This document shows positions 32,611 through 41,483 of a DNA stretch of 64,000 nucleotides, piece by piece. The translations under genes were made by a program, and so were the position numbers. The notes below the pieces were generated by a model. That model saw nothing but the letters and a program-made list of their open reading frames with translations. It did not search any database and was not told the origin of the DNA. Each line of letters begins with the position of its first letter. Position 1 is the stretch's first letter. Source of the stretch: Prionace glauca (lineage: Eukaryota > Chordata > Chondrichthyes > Carcharhiniformes > Carcharhinidae); the NCBI GenBank assembly GCA_037974335.1, contig CM075729.1, positions 99,743,932-99,807,931 on the forward strand. The letters are read 5' to 3'.

Positions 32611-32641
32611 GTCTTTAGTGCCCTTTGGCTGTGGCTATCCA

Positions 32642-32787
32642 CAGTAAGAAGTCTCACAACACCAGGTTAAAGTCCAACCAATTTGTTTGACAGTAAACTC
32701 ACTGTCAAATAAACCTGTTGGACTCTAACCTGGTGTTGTGAGACTTCTTACTGTATTTACCCTAGTCCAACGCTGGCATCTCCACAT
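32642..32787. mobile_element. Palindromic Penelope-like remnant with 12-bp target duplication
   Basis: Left arm 'cagtaagaagtctcacaaca...' and right arm '...tgttgtgagacttcttactg' are inverted copies of about 55 bp of the Penelope-like 3' end, meeting at 'gtaaactcactgtcaaataa'. The unit is flanked by an exact direct repeat tgtggctatcca at 32630-32641 and 32788-32799, so the palindrome entered as one unit. It is non-coding. Confidence 0.88.
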
Positions 32788-32869
32788 TGTGGCTATCCAG
32801 TTAGGAGAGCTGAAACAGGTTATGATTTAAACAACCTTTCTAAACCTTCCCCAAGAAGGGGTTGAGGAG

Positions 32870-33961
32870 AGTGAGTCCTAAGAGAGCTGCTCAGTTACAT
32901 TCACAAATCCTAAGAGAGCTGCTCAGTTACATTCACAAATCCTAAGAGGGCTGCTCAGTTACATTCACAAATCCTAAGAGAGCTACTCAGTTACATTCAC
33001 AAATCCTAAGAGAGCTGCTCAGTTACATATTCAAATCCTAAGAGAGCTGCTCAGTTACATTCACAAATCCTAAGAGAGCTGCTCAGTTACATATTCAAAT
33101 CCTAAGAGAGCTGCTCAGTTACATTCACAAATCCTAAGAGGGCTGCTCAGTTACATTCACAAATCCTAAGAGAGCTACTCAGTTACATTCACAAATCCTA
33201 AGAGAGCTGCTCAGTTACATATTCAAATCCTAAGAGAGCTGCTCAGTTACATTCACAAATCCTAAGAGGGCTGCTCAGTTACATATTCAAATCCTAAGAG
33301 AGCTACTCAGTTACATTCACAAATCCTAAGAGAGCTGCTCAGTTACATTCACAAATCCTAAGAGAGCTACTCAGTTACATATTCAAATCCTAAGAGAGCT
33401 GCTCAGTTACATTCACAAATCCTAAGAGAGCTGCTCAGTTACATTCACAAATCCTAAGAGAGCTGCTCAGTTACATTCACAAATCCTAAGAGAGCTGCTC
33501 AGTTACATTCACAAATCCTAAGAGAGCTACTCAGTTACATATTCAAATCCTAAGAGAGCTGCTCAGTTACATTCACAAATCCTAAGAGAGCTACTCAGTT
33601 ACATTCACAAATCCTAAGAGAGCTGCTCAGTTACATTCACAAATCCTAAGAGAGCTGCTCAGTTACATTCACAAATCCTAAGAGAGCTGCTCAGTTACAT
33701 TCACAAATCCTAAGAGAGCTGCTCAGTTACATTCACAAATCCTAAGAGAGCTGCTCAGTTACATTCACAAATCCTAAGAGAGCTGCTCAGTTACATTCAC
33801 AAATCCTAAGAGAGCTGCTCAGTTACATTCACAAATCCTAAGAGAGCTGCTCAGTTACATTCACAAATCCTAAGAGAGCTACTCAGTTACATTCACAAAT
33901 CCTAAGAGAGCTGCTCAGTTACATTCACAAATCCTAAGAGAGCTGCTCAGTTACATTCACA
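32870..33961. repeat. 32-bp minisatellite array (about 34 units)
   Basis: A 32-bp unit built on 'tcctaagagagctgctcagt' and 'tacattcacaaa' is repeated about 34 times. Variants are 'gctac' for 'gctgc', 'gaggg' for 'gagag', and 'tacatattcaaa' for 'tacattcacaaa', the last recurring in alternation with the standard form. The array ends in 'attcacagctgttagaagga'. It is not coding. Confidence 0.97.
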
Positions 33962-34235
33962 GCTGTTAGAAGGAACCCCTGCCTCAACCGAGCATCTTGT
34001 AACAGCAGCTTCTACTCCAGACCATGGCAAGAACCTTCCAGAAAACACAATCCTGCTCCCATTACCTGGTCACCAAAGAGCTTGGGAGAAGTGCTCACAA
34101 GGAAAGATGCCTGTGTGTGAGACATTATGGAATGTGGAGAAAACCTTCCCCCTGTATCCTGACAGATGAACCATCAAATCCCTACATTGCAAAAAGAGTC
34201 TGCAGCAAACTCCAAGATCATTTTAGCTCCTCTCC

Positions 34236-34435
34236 CATAACCCCACACATTTAGCGTAGCCAATCCATCTAACCTATACATCTTTCGACTGTGGGAGGAA
34301 ACTAGAGCATCCGGAAGAAACCCACACAGACACGGGGAGAAAGTGCAAACTCCACATAGACAGTGACCGGAGGCTGGAATCAAACCTGGGGTCCCTGTGA
34401 GGCAGCAGTGCTAACCACCGTGCCACCGTGCACCA
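34236..34435 (-). mobile_element. SINE, HE1-like, 5' two thirds
   Basis: From 'acacatttagcgtagccaat' through 'ctgtgggaggaaactagagc' to the head 'gaggcagcagtgctaaccac' and 'cgtgccaccgtgc'. Minus orientation. The 3' end of the element (plus-left side) is missing. Confidence 0.85.
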
Positions 34436-34554
34436 AGAGTTGATGCAATGGCAAAGAAAACAAGACAATTGGCGGTTTTACCTGCTGCCGCTCTTATGCT
34501 ACAAGAGCCATGAAGACATTCCTGGTGGTGGATTTTCCTCCTCCTGTCCTGCTG

Positions 34555-36302
34555 CTCAGGACCAGGTTAAGAAGAAATGGCGGAGGTGCTTAATGAGTAC
34601 TTTGCATCAGTATTCACAGTGGAAGCTGATTTGGGAGATCTTGCTATGGACTTGCAGCAGGTGGAAAAGATTGAGTACGTGGACATTAAAGAGGAGGATG
34701 TGTTAGAACTTTTGAATTCTATCAAGGTAGATAAGTCGCCGGGACCAGATGGGATGTACCCCAGGATACTGTGGGAGGCCAGGGAAGTGATTGCGGAGCC
34801 CTTGGCGATGATCTTTGCGTCGTCAATGGAGACGGGAGAGGTTCCGGAAGATTGGAGGATTGCGGATGTAGTCCCTATTTTCAAGAAAGGGAACAGAGAT
34901 AGCCCGGGAAATTACCGCCCGGTGAGTCTGACCTCAGTGGTTGGTAAGCTGATGGAGAGGCTTCTGAGGGACAAGATTTACGACCATTTGGAGAGGTTTG
35001 ACATGATCAGGAATAGTCAGCATGGATTTGTCAAGGGCAGGTCGTGCCTTACGAGCCTAGTTGAGTTCTTCGATAATGTGACTGAACACATTGACGAAGG
35101 AAGTGCCGTGGACGTAGTGTACATGGACTTCAGCAAGGCTTTTGATAAGGTCCCCCATGCAAGACTTCTTGAGAAGGTGAGAGGGCATGGGATCCAAGGG
35201 CCTTTGGCCTTGTGGATCCAGAACTGGCTTGCCTGCAGAAGGCAGAGAGTGGTTGTGGATGGGTCTTTTTCGGAATGGAGGTCAGTCACCAGTGGGGTGC
35301 CCCAGGGATCTGTTCTGGGACCCTTGTTGTTTGTCATTTTCATAAATGACCTGGATGAGGAAGTGGAGGGATGGGTTAGCAAGTTCGCTGATGACACGAA
35401 GGTCGGCGGTGTTGTGGATGGTCTGGAAGGATGTCAAAAGTTGCAGCAGGACATAGATAGGATGCAGGAATGGGCGGAGAAGTGGCAGATGGACTTCAAC
35501 GCGGATAAATGTGTAGTAGTCCATTTCGGCAGAACCAACGGGATGAACGAGTACACTATTAAGGGCAGGGGTCTTAGTAGCGTTGAAGAGCAGAAGGATC
35601 TCGGGGTCCGGGTTCACAGGACTCTTAAATCGGCCTCGCAGGTGGAGGAGGTGGTCAAGAAGGCGTATGGTGTACTGGCCTTCATTAATCGAGGGATTGA
35701 GTTTAGGAGTCGGGAGGTAATGCTGCAACTTTACAGGACCCTTGTCAGGCCTCATTTGGAGTACTGTGCGCAGTTCTGGTCGCCTCACTATAGGAAAGAT
35801 GTAGAAGCTATTGAAAGGGTGCAGAGGAGATTTACAAGGATGTTGCCTGGACTGGGAGGCATGCCTTATGAAGATAGGTTGAGGGAGCTGGGACTCTTTT
35901 CCCTGGAGAGGCGAAGGTTGAGAGGCGACCTGATAGAAGTTTATAAAATGTTGAGAGGAATAGATAGGGTGGACTCTCAGAGGCTATTTCCCCGGGTTGA
36001 AATGGTCGCTACGAGGGGACACAGATTTAAGGTGCGGGGAGGGAAGTACAGAGGTGATGTTAGGGGTAAGTTTTTCACTCAGAGGGTGGTGAGTGATTGG
36101 AATCGGCTGCCGTCGTCGGTGGTGGAGGCGAACTCGCTGGGGTCTTTTAAAAGACTTCTGGATGAGTATATGGGGTTTAATGGGATTGGGGGTTATAGAT
36201 AGGTCTATAGATTGGTGGGGTTGATGCGATCGGCGCAACTCGAGGGCCGAAGGGCCTGTTTGTGCTGTAATGTTCTATGTTCTATGTTCTATGTTCTATG
36301 TT
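34555..36302 (+). mobile_element. CR1-superfamily LINE, young, best-preserved copy in the window
   Basis: 5'-truncated inside the linker, then an uninterrupted ORF (34577-36202) and a short 3' UTR with 'cggcgcaactcgagggccga'. The tail is four 7-bp repeats of ttctatg at about 36270-36300, a CR1-like tandem tail. The 11519-11842 fragment is nearly identical over the shared 3' 320 bp, so this subfamily was active recently. Confidence 0.95.
34577..36202 (+). CDS. CR1 LINE reverse transcriptase (ORF2 C-terminal two thirds), open
   Basis: 541 codons without a stop. The ORF reads MAEVLNEYFASVFTVEADLG, then [17 protein letters not shown] (RT motif 1), [78 protein letters not shown] and the catalytic FADDTK at about residue 270. 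Thumb and [39 protein letters not shown] and the C-terminal basic region follow. It lacks the apurinic endonuclease domain because of 5' truncation, so it cannot mobilise alone. The Met start is the first in a truncated frame, not a native start. Confidence 0.93.
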   Translation: MAEVLNEYFASVFTVEADLGDLAMDLQQVEKIEYVDIKEEDVLELLNSIKVDKSPGPDGMYPRILWEAREVIAEPLAMIFASSMETGEVPEDWRIADVVPIFKKGNRDSPGNYRPVSLTSVVGKLMERLLRDKIYDHLERFDMIRNSQHGFVKGRSCLTSLVEFFDNVTEHIDEGSAVDVVYMDFSKAFDKVPHARLLEKVRGHGIQGPLALWIQNWLACRRQRVVVDGSFSEWRSVTSGVPQGSVLGPLLFVIFINDLDEEVEGWVSKFADDTKVGGVVDGLEGCQKLQQDIDRMQEWAEKWQMDFNADKCVVVHFGRTNGMNEYTIKGRGLSSVEEQKDLGVRVHRTLKSASQVEEVVKKAYGVLAFINRGIEFRSREVMLQLYRTLVRPHLEYCAQFWSPHYRKDVEAIERVQRRFTRMLPGLGGMPYEDRLRELGLFSLERRRLRGDLIEVYKMLRGIDRVDSQRLFPRVEMVATRGHRFKVRGGKYRGDVRGKFFTQRVVSDWNRLPSSVVEANSLGSFKRLLDEYMGFNGIGGYR

Positions 36303-36439
36303 AACAGAGGCCTGTCTGCTGAGTATTTCCCAGGCTCCTAACAAGCCATCAGGACAACCAAAGCATCCCAGGATGCATCAGTTCCACTTGCATCAGCTTC
36401 ACCCAGTTTGAATCAACCATTTATTTCTCATTGCACAGG

Positions 36440-37092
36440 TTCCAGGGTGAGGAACAAGGGAGGTGGTGGAGTGCAGGACTTTAATAGCTGGCAGCACTAT
36501 GCACTATCTTGAATATGCACTGCAGTTGTTCAACAAGCCTCCTTCAACAGAGCAGCAGATACCTGGGAAGACCACCATCTGGAGATCCCCCTCCAAGTCA
36601 CTCACCATCCTGAATTTTTAGTTTCTTAGTTTATTTGTTAGTGTCACAAGTCATCTTGCGTTAACACTGCAATGAAGTTACTGTGAAAATCCCCAAGTCA
36701 TCACACTCCGGCGCCTATTGGGCGACACTGAGGGAGAATTTAGCATGGCCAGTGCACCTAACCAGCACGTCTTTCAGACTGTGGGATGAAACTGGAGCAT
36801 CTGGAGGAAACCCACGCAGACATGGGAAGAACATGCAGACTCTGCACAGACAATGATCCAAGCCAGGAATCAAACCTGGATCCCTGGTGCTGTGAGACAG
36901 CAGTGCTAATCGCCTATAACTTTGAAATATATCACCATTCCTTCACCGTCACTGGGTCAAAATCCTGGAACTCCCTCCCTAACAGCACTGTGTGTGTATC
37001 TACACCTCACAGACTGCAGAGGCAGCTCACCACCATCTTCTCAGGGGGCAATTAGGGATGGGCAATAAAAGCTGACATCACCAACGACACAC
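36440..37092 (+). mobile_element. Dispersed repeat ('gggcaataaaagctg' family), split by a SINE
   Basis: Left half 36440-36620: 'cagcagatacctgggaagac' and 'cccctccaagtcactcacca' with 'tcctga'. Right half 36918-37092: 'aactttgaaatatatcacca', 'ttccttcaccgtcactgggt', 'ggaactccctccctaacagc' and 'gggatgggcaataaaagctg'. The two halves are adjacent in the known shark repeat, so the SINE at 36622-36915 inserted into it. The function of the parent element is unknown to me. Confidence 0.7.
36622..36915 (-). mobile_element. SINE, HE1-like with long tail, nested
   Basis: On plus: 'ttagtttatttgttagtgtc' (reverse of the AATAAA-rich tail), 'gcaatgaagttactgtgaaa', 'cacactccggcgcctattgg', 'gggagaatttagcatggcc', up to 'tgctgtgagacagcagtgct'. 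Full-length minus copy including the long 3' tail. Confidence 0.85.
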
Positions 37093-37264
37093 ACGTCCTG
37101 TGAAAAATACAGAAGAATCCAATTTCATTCAAATGTTCTCTGGGCTGACATTGAATCTGTGCGATCAGATGCTGTGGTTAGGCTGAGTAAAGAAAGAATA
37201 TAGTTCATTCTGAGAAATAATCAAATATTAGAATGCAGTAAGTTTGAGAACATTGAACCAATCA

Positions 37265-37360
37265 GATGTCATAGGAACGTGGGAAGTAGGAGCTGACTGA
37301 CGTAGGCCATTTGGCCCATCGAGCCTGCCTGGCCATTCAGTGAGATCATGTTTAACTTTG
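37265..37360 (-). mobile_element. Short CR1 3' UTR fragment
   Basis: 'aggaacgtgggaagtaggag', 'ggccatttggcccatcgagc', 'ctgcctggccattcagtgag' match the reversed 3' end of the older CR1 subfamily also seen at 20800 and 45617. Confidence 0.65.
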
Positions 37361-37384
37361 TACTTCTTCCCCGTGGAAGATGAA

Positions 37385-37678
37385 AGATGACATTTGATAC
37401 AATAGAATTATACAGTGCAGAGAAGGCCATTCGACCCATTGAACCTGCATTAACAACAACCCCACCTATCTCCATAACCCCACATATTTACCCTGATACT
37501 AAGGGGAAATTTAACATGGCCAATCCATTGTTGAACTGTGGGAGGAAACAGGAGTGCCCAGAGAAAACCCACGTAGACACAGGGAGAACATACAAAATCC
37601 ATACAGACAGTGACCCAAGGCCAGAATTGAACCGGGTTCCTGGCACTGTGAGGCAGCAGTGCTAACCACTGTGCCAGG
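37385..37678 (-). mobile_element. SINE, HE1-like, near full length
   Basis: From 'atagaattatacagtgcaga' through 'ctgtgggaggaaacaggagt' to 'gaggcagcagtgctaaccac' and 'tgtgccagg'. Minus orientation; moderately diverged. Confidence 0.88.
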
Positions 37679-37705
37679 ATTGTATAAGTGCAGGTAAATA
37701 CTTTT

Positions 37706-37778
37706 GTCCAGTATGGGGATTGAACCCCCAAACCTGGAATTATTAGTACCATGCTCTAAGCATCTGAGCTAATCGGCC
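37706..37778 (-). tRNA. tRNA-Ile(AAT)-like sequence, probably a pseudogene
   Basis: The minus strand reads as a 73-nt cloverleaf: acceptor GGCCGAT, D arm TAGCTCAG...TTAGAGC, anticodon loop CTAATAA (anticodon AAT), and T arm GGGGGTTCAATCCCCAT. It closely resembles vertebrate tRNA-Ile-AAT (GGCCGGTTAGCTCAG..., CTAATAA). Mismatches lie in the acceptor (positions 2-71 and 6-67), anticodon and T stems, so it is likely a decayed gene. Both internal promoter boxes are still recognisable. It directly follows a SINE head but belongs to a different tRNA family. Confidence 0.75.
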
Positions 37779-37874
37779 AACTTTCATCCCAACCGCTTCA
37801 TTAGAAATCTTTCTACAAAGCTGCCTGACTAGATTTCATCTGTGCTCCCTGATCACTGAGTCTTACATTGGACA

Positions 37875-38043
37875 GTAAGAAGTTTCACAACACCAGGTTA
37901 AAGTCCAATTTGGCATTAGCTTTCGGTATCTCCGGCCTGTCACTCTGAAAGCTATTGCCAAATAAACCTTTTAGACTTTAACCTGGTGTTGTGAGACTCC
38001 TGACCGTACTTACCCCAGTCCAACACCAGCATCTCCACATCAT
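37875..38043. mobile_element. Palindromic Penelope-like remnant with 15-bp target duplication
   Basis: Left arm 'cagtaagaagtttcacaaca...', right arm '...tgttgtgagactcctgaccg' followed by 'ccccagtccaacaccagcat' and 'ctccacatcat'. Both arms derive from the Penelope-like 3' end in opposite directions, meeting near 'ctccggcctgtcactc'. Flanked by gtcttacattggaca (37860-37874) and gtctcacattggaca (38044-38058), a 15-bp target duplication with one difference. Confidence 0.85.
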
Positions 38044-38058
38044 GTCTCACATTGGACA

Positions 38059-39040
38059 CAGATTCTCTCTTTCTCATTTATTCAGACTGATCAAACTTTA
38101 GAGCCTATGATCAAATCAGCTCTTTCTCATCGCTGTTCAGGGAACTTCAGCTTCTCCACACTTTCCACATCCCACCAGGGACTAAAAGGCCTGAATGATG
38201 CCATTTTAAACTGGCTGACATTACGGGGAGAACTGGAGGAAATAAACTCTGAAGATGACAGCACAGGTTAACACAGTGGTTAATAAAGCATTAAAAATCC
38301 TGGGCTTTATCGACAGAGGCACAAAGAACAAAAGTAAGGAATTTACCAATGATTCCTCCTCACTGAAATCATTCTCCTAAATCTCTTTGGAGTTTCTTCT
38401 TTAAACTATTCTTCAGTCATCACAAAGTCCTCACATCCTTCTGAAATGGCAAAAATTAGACACAATGGACTAACTTGGAATAAATATATGTATTTTCTCG
38501 ACATGAACTTTCATCCCAATCTATCTGGAAGTTTATTGGAAGTTTAAAGACGGAGATGGTGAGAAGTTTTCCAGAGACAAATTTTAAAAATCTAGTGTTT
38601 AATAACAGTCAGACACAGGATGGTGCTGCCGCCAAGTGGCTTCTCTAGGAACCGCAGTGAAGGAGCAGAATGATGAAATAAATCACTCAACCCCCAAGGT
38701 CCACTTCCGTACCGTTGGGATTTGGTGGGTGCAGTTGTTAGTGAATTGGGGAATAGTTTATTCCAGGGATGAATATAGAAGGAGGCGGGTGTGGGTGCTG
38801 AGTATTACATGGAAGTGATCAGAGACAGTCTCCTCTGTGATTGATACAATGAGAGTGGTGAGCCCAGATGAGGCAGTGAGCTCAAGGATGTGGCCAGGAA
38901 TCTGGGCTGGGAAATCACTGAGACTTTGAGTCAAGGCAAACAAGCAAACTCCTGGAAAGGAGTTGCTCCTCACACACAATCTATACTTTGCCAGCATTAA
39001 TTGCTGACAGGCAGAAACCAAATCCTGACCCTCAGATAAA
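38059..39040. other. Mostly unassigned; one short CR1 scrap
   Basis: At about 38255-38335 'gttaacacagtggttaataa' and 'atcctgggctttatcgacag' match the CR1 ORF region VNKA.KILGFIDRGT (plus). The rest holds no gene I recognise. Confidence 0.5.
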
Positions 39041-39180
39041 TGCAAAATACTGAATAGATGCTGGAATCTGAAACAAAAACAGAAAATGTTGGAAAGTCTC
39101 AGCAAGCCTGAAAGCATCTGTAGAGAGAGTAGAGACAATGTTTAAAGTTTCGATGAGCCTTCGTCAGGGCTCAAATCTAA
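39040..39180 (-). mobile_element. Dispersed repeat with hammerhead-like core, copy 2
   Basis: Minus strand: 'gccctgacgaaggctcatcg', 'aaactttaaacattgtctct', 'cagatgctttcaggcttgct' and 'gagactttccaacattttct'. Same repeat as 25035-25205. Confidence 0.65.
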
Positions 39181-39189
39181 AACAAAGAA

Positions 39190-39492
39190 AGAATCACTAC
39201 AGGACAGAAGGAGGCCATTCAGCCCATTAAGTCTGTACCAACCACAATCTCGCCCAGGGCCTAGTCCTGCAACCCCACACATTTACTCTGCTAATCTTCC
39301 GACACTAAAAGGCAATTTAGCATGACCAATCAACCCAACCCGCACATTTTTGGAGCATGGGAGGAAACCCATGCAGATATGGGGAGAATGTGCAAATGTC
39401 ACACAGACAGTGAATGACCCAAGGCCAGGATTGAACCTGGGATCCTGGTGCTGTGAGGCAGCAATGCTAACCACTGTACCACCGTGCCACTA
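39190..39492 (-). mobile_element. SINE, HE1-like, full length
   Basis: From 'gaatcactacaggacagaag' through 'caacccgcacatttttggag' to 'gaggcagcaatgctaaccac' and 'gtaccaccgtgccac'. Minus orientation. Confidence 0.9.
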
Positions 39493-39926
39493 AAATTCCC
39501 CAACAATTAATAGATTACTAACAAATGATACAACAGAAAATGAACAGGGGTACATTGGGATTGTTCTCAATATCTGAATAAAGGTTTAAACTAAACTTAT
39601 CTCATTCCGTTTACACACTGCCTGCTCATCTTTAAGTGGGGAATTCTGAGAAAAATATTTGGGGTGGATGAATCCTGGCACGTTTAAAGTCGGATGTTCA
39701 ACAGTCTTTCCAGCTGACTAATGTTTTTATTCAATAAATCAAATGGAATGTGCCAAATGTTACTGGAAACAAGAATCCTAACAAATATCTACCAGTCATT
39801 AAGATTCTGATTAAACTCTTGACAAGCTAGCCAGTGCAGTCCTGGCATCTGGAGAGTTGATCCACATCAGCAAATAAAGAGCTCCTGATTCTTGAAGACA
39901 TTTGACCAAAAGGAAACAAGTGAACT
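39493..39926. other. AT-rich stretch, nothing recognised
   Basis: No open frame of note, no repeat family and no RNA gene recognised between the SINE and the CR1 fragment. Confidence 0.5.
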
Positions 39927-40288
39927 AGGATTTACCCTAGGATTCTCTGGGAGGCACAAGAAGTGATTGCAGAGCCTCTGGCTCTGATCTTCAGGTCGTC
40001 GTTGGCCTCTGGTATAGTACCGGATGATTGGAGGACAGCGAATGTTGTCCCATTGTTTAAGAAGGGGAATAGAGACTTCCCCGGGAATTATAGACCGGTG
40101 AGTCTCACTTCTGTTGTGGGCAAGGTTTTAGAAAAAATTATTAGAGTTTGGGGGCGTTTAAGAGATCCGTGGATAGGTTTATGGACGAAAAGGGATTGGT
40201 TTAGGTTAGTGGGTCATTGTTTAACTGGTCGGCGCAACATCGTGGGCCGAAGGGCCTGTTCTGCGCTGTAATGTTCTATGTTCTATGT
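39927..40288 (+). mobile_element. CR1 LINE with a large internal deletion
   Basis: 39927-40146 encodes [20 protein letters not shown] to VVGKVLEKIIR of the RT. The next bases jump to the last 30 codons and 3' UTR (GAFKRSVDRFMDE-like, then 'tcggcgcaacatcgtgggcc' and 'gttctatgttctatg'). Compared with the 28.8-kb copy about 1.2 kb is missing, and the junction shares only 'ag'. Same subfamily as 28800-30835. Confidence 0.9.
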
Positions 40289-40289
40289 A

Positions 40290-40537
40290 CTGTGTGGAGT
40301 TTGCACGTTCTTCCTGAGTCTGCATGGGTTTTCTCCAGGTGCTCTGGTTTCTTCCCACAGTCTCAAGATGTGTGTGTTAGGTTGATTGGCCATGCTATAT
40401 TGACCGTGGAGTCTGGAGATTAGCAGGGTGTGTATGTGGGGTTACAGGAACAGGATCTGGGTGGGATTGTGGTCAGTGCAGGTCGATGGGCCGAATGGCT
40501 TCCTTCTGCAATGTAGGGATTCTATGGATACTTGGTT
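40290..40537 (+). mobile_element. SINE, HE1-like, 5'-truncated
   Basis: 'ctgtgtggagtttgcacgtt', 'tctcaagatgtgtgtgttag', 'cgatgggccgaatggcttcc' and 'atgtagggattctatgg'. Directly follows the tail of the CR1 fragment. Confidence 0.87.
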
Positions 40538-40539
40538 GG

Positions 40540-40700
40540 AAGGTGTGGACACAATACTCCAGATGAGACTGAACAAATGTTTTTGTCAAGATTTCTCAAA
40601 ACCTTTTTTATACTCAGTGTCTCTATAAATTCCAGAGTCCCGTGTGCTTTATTAACCGCACTCTCTACCTATCAATGATTTATGCCCCTGATGCCTCTTT
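40540..40700 (-). mobile_element. CR1-like fragment
   Basis: 'acacaatactccagatgaga', 'gtgctttattaaccgcactc' and 'tacctatcaatgatttatgc' resemble the reversed C-terminal ORF of an older CR1. Short and diverged. Confidence 0.55.
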
Positions 40701-40776
40701 ACAATAAGAATGGGGGAGTTTTTCTCCCTCTCTCCATATCCCAGTATTAGCCCTGCCCTGCCTCTCCATTCTCCAG

Positions 40777-41285
40777 ATTAAAGTCCAACCAGTTTATTTG
40801 ATAGTAAACCCACAAGCTTTCAGAAACAGTGTTCCTTCGTCAGGTGGGTGGAAGGTTCTGATCAGAGAAGAGCATCTAAAGTTCACAGATCACTGATTGG
40901 AATGCAAGTCGAACCTGCTATTCAAGTCTTAAAGGTGCAGACAATGTGAGTGGAGGTAGCATTAAAGAGACGTGTATTGTCTCCAGACAGGACAGTTAGT
41001 GAGATTTTGCAAGCCCAGGCAAGTCATGGGGGTTACAGATAGTGTGACATGAACCCAAGATCTGCACCTTTAAGACCTGAATAGCAGGTTAGCTGTAAAT
41101 TCTAATCAGTATTCTGTAAACTGTGTGTGCCTTTATAAGCCCTTTACTGACCAGAACTTTCCACACACCTGAGGAAGGAACAGCATTTCCAAAAGCTTGT
41201 GGGTTTACTACCAAATAAACCTGTTGGACTCTAACCTGGTGTTGTGAGACTTCTTACTGTGTTTACCCCAGTCTCCACACCCAGT
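40777..41285. mobile_element. Penelope-like inverted-repeat element without ORF, with target duplication
   Basis: Left arm (minus, from 'attaaagtccaaccagttta') and right arm (plus, ending 'gagacttcttactgtgttta' and 'ccccagt') are inverted copies of about 230-270 bp, joined at 'acagatagtgtgacatgaac'. The endonuclease frame present in the 47-kb copy is absent. Flanks ctctccattctccag (40762-40776) and ctctccattccccag (41286-41300) form a 15-bp duplication with one difference. Confidence 0.87.
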
Positions 41286-41389
41286 CTCTCCATTCCCCAG
41301 CCACTGCAGATCCTCCTTTCTCCACAGGGGGCGGCAGAGGCTGTTCCTCAGCTCGGCTGAGCGGCAGCAACCTGAATTCTCAGACCCTG

Positions 41390-41483
41390 CCCGGCAACAG
41401 ATGATTCACACCAGCTCTTTATTCTGATTGGTTTATCTCAAGACTTCCCAGCTGCTCCCGCCCTGGCCGGGAGTTTCCCGGAA
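41390..41483 (+). promoter_or_regulatory. Orphan MHC-type X/Y promoter module with kappaB- and GAS-like sites
   Basis: X1-like CCCGGCAACAGATG (41390-41403; HLA-DRA has CCTAGCAACAGATG) is followed by X2-like ATTCAC. Exactly 20 nt later comes a perfect Y box CTGATTGG (41424-41431). Downstream lie GGGAGTTTCCC (41469-41479), a kappaB-like site, and TTCCCGGAA (41475-41483), a GAS-like STAT site, in GC-rich DNA. No ATG occurs before about 41633 on this strand and no exon was recognised after it. Read from the minus strand, the kappaB site, CCAAT and an AATAAAG run would also form a plausible promoter order. Confidence 0.55.

Noticed and set aside
35282-35788. 168-codon minus-strand frame
   Set aside because: Antisense shadow of the CR1 reverse transcriptase ORF at 34577-36202.
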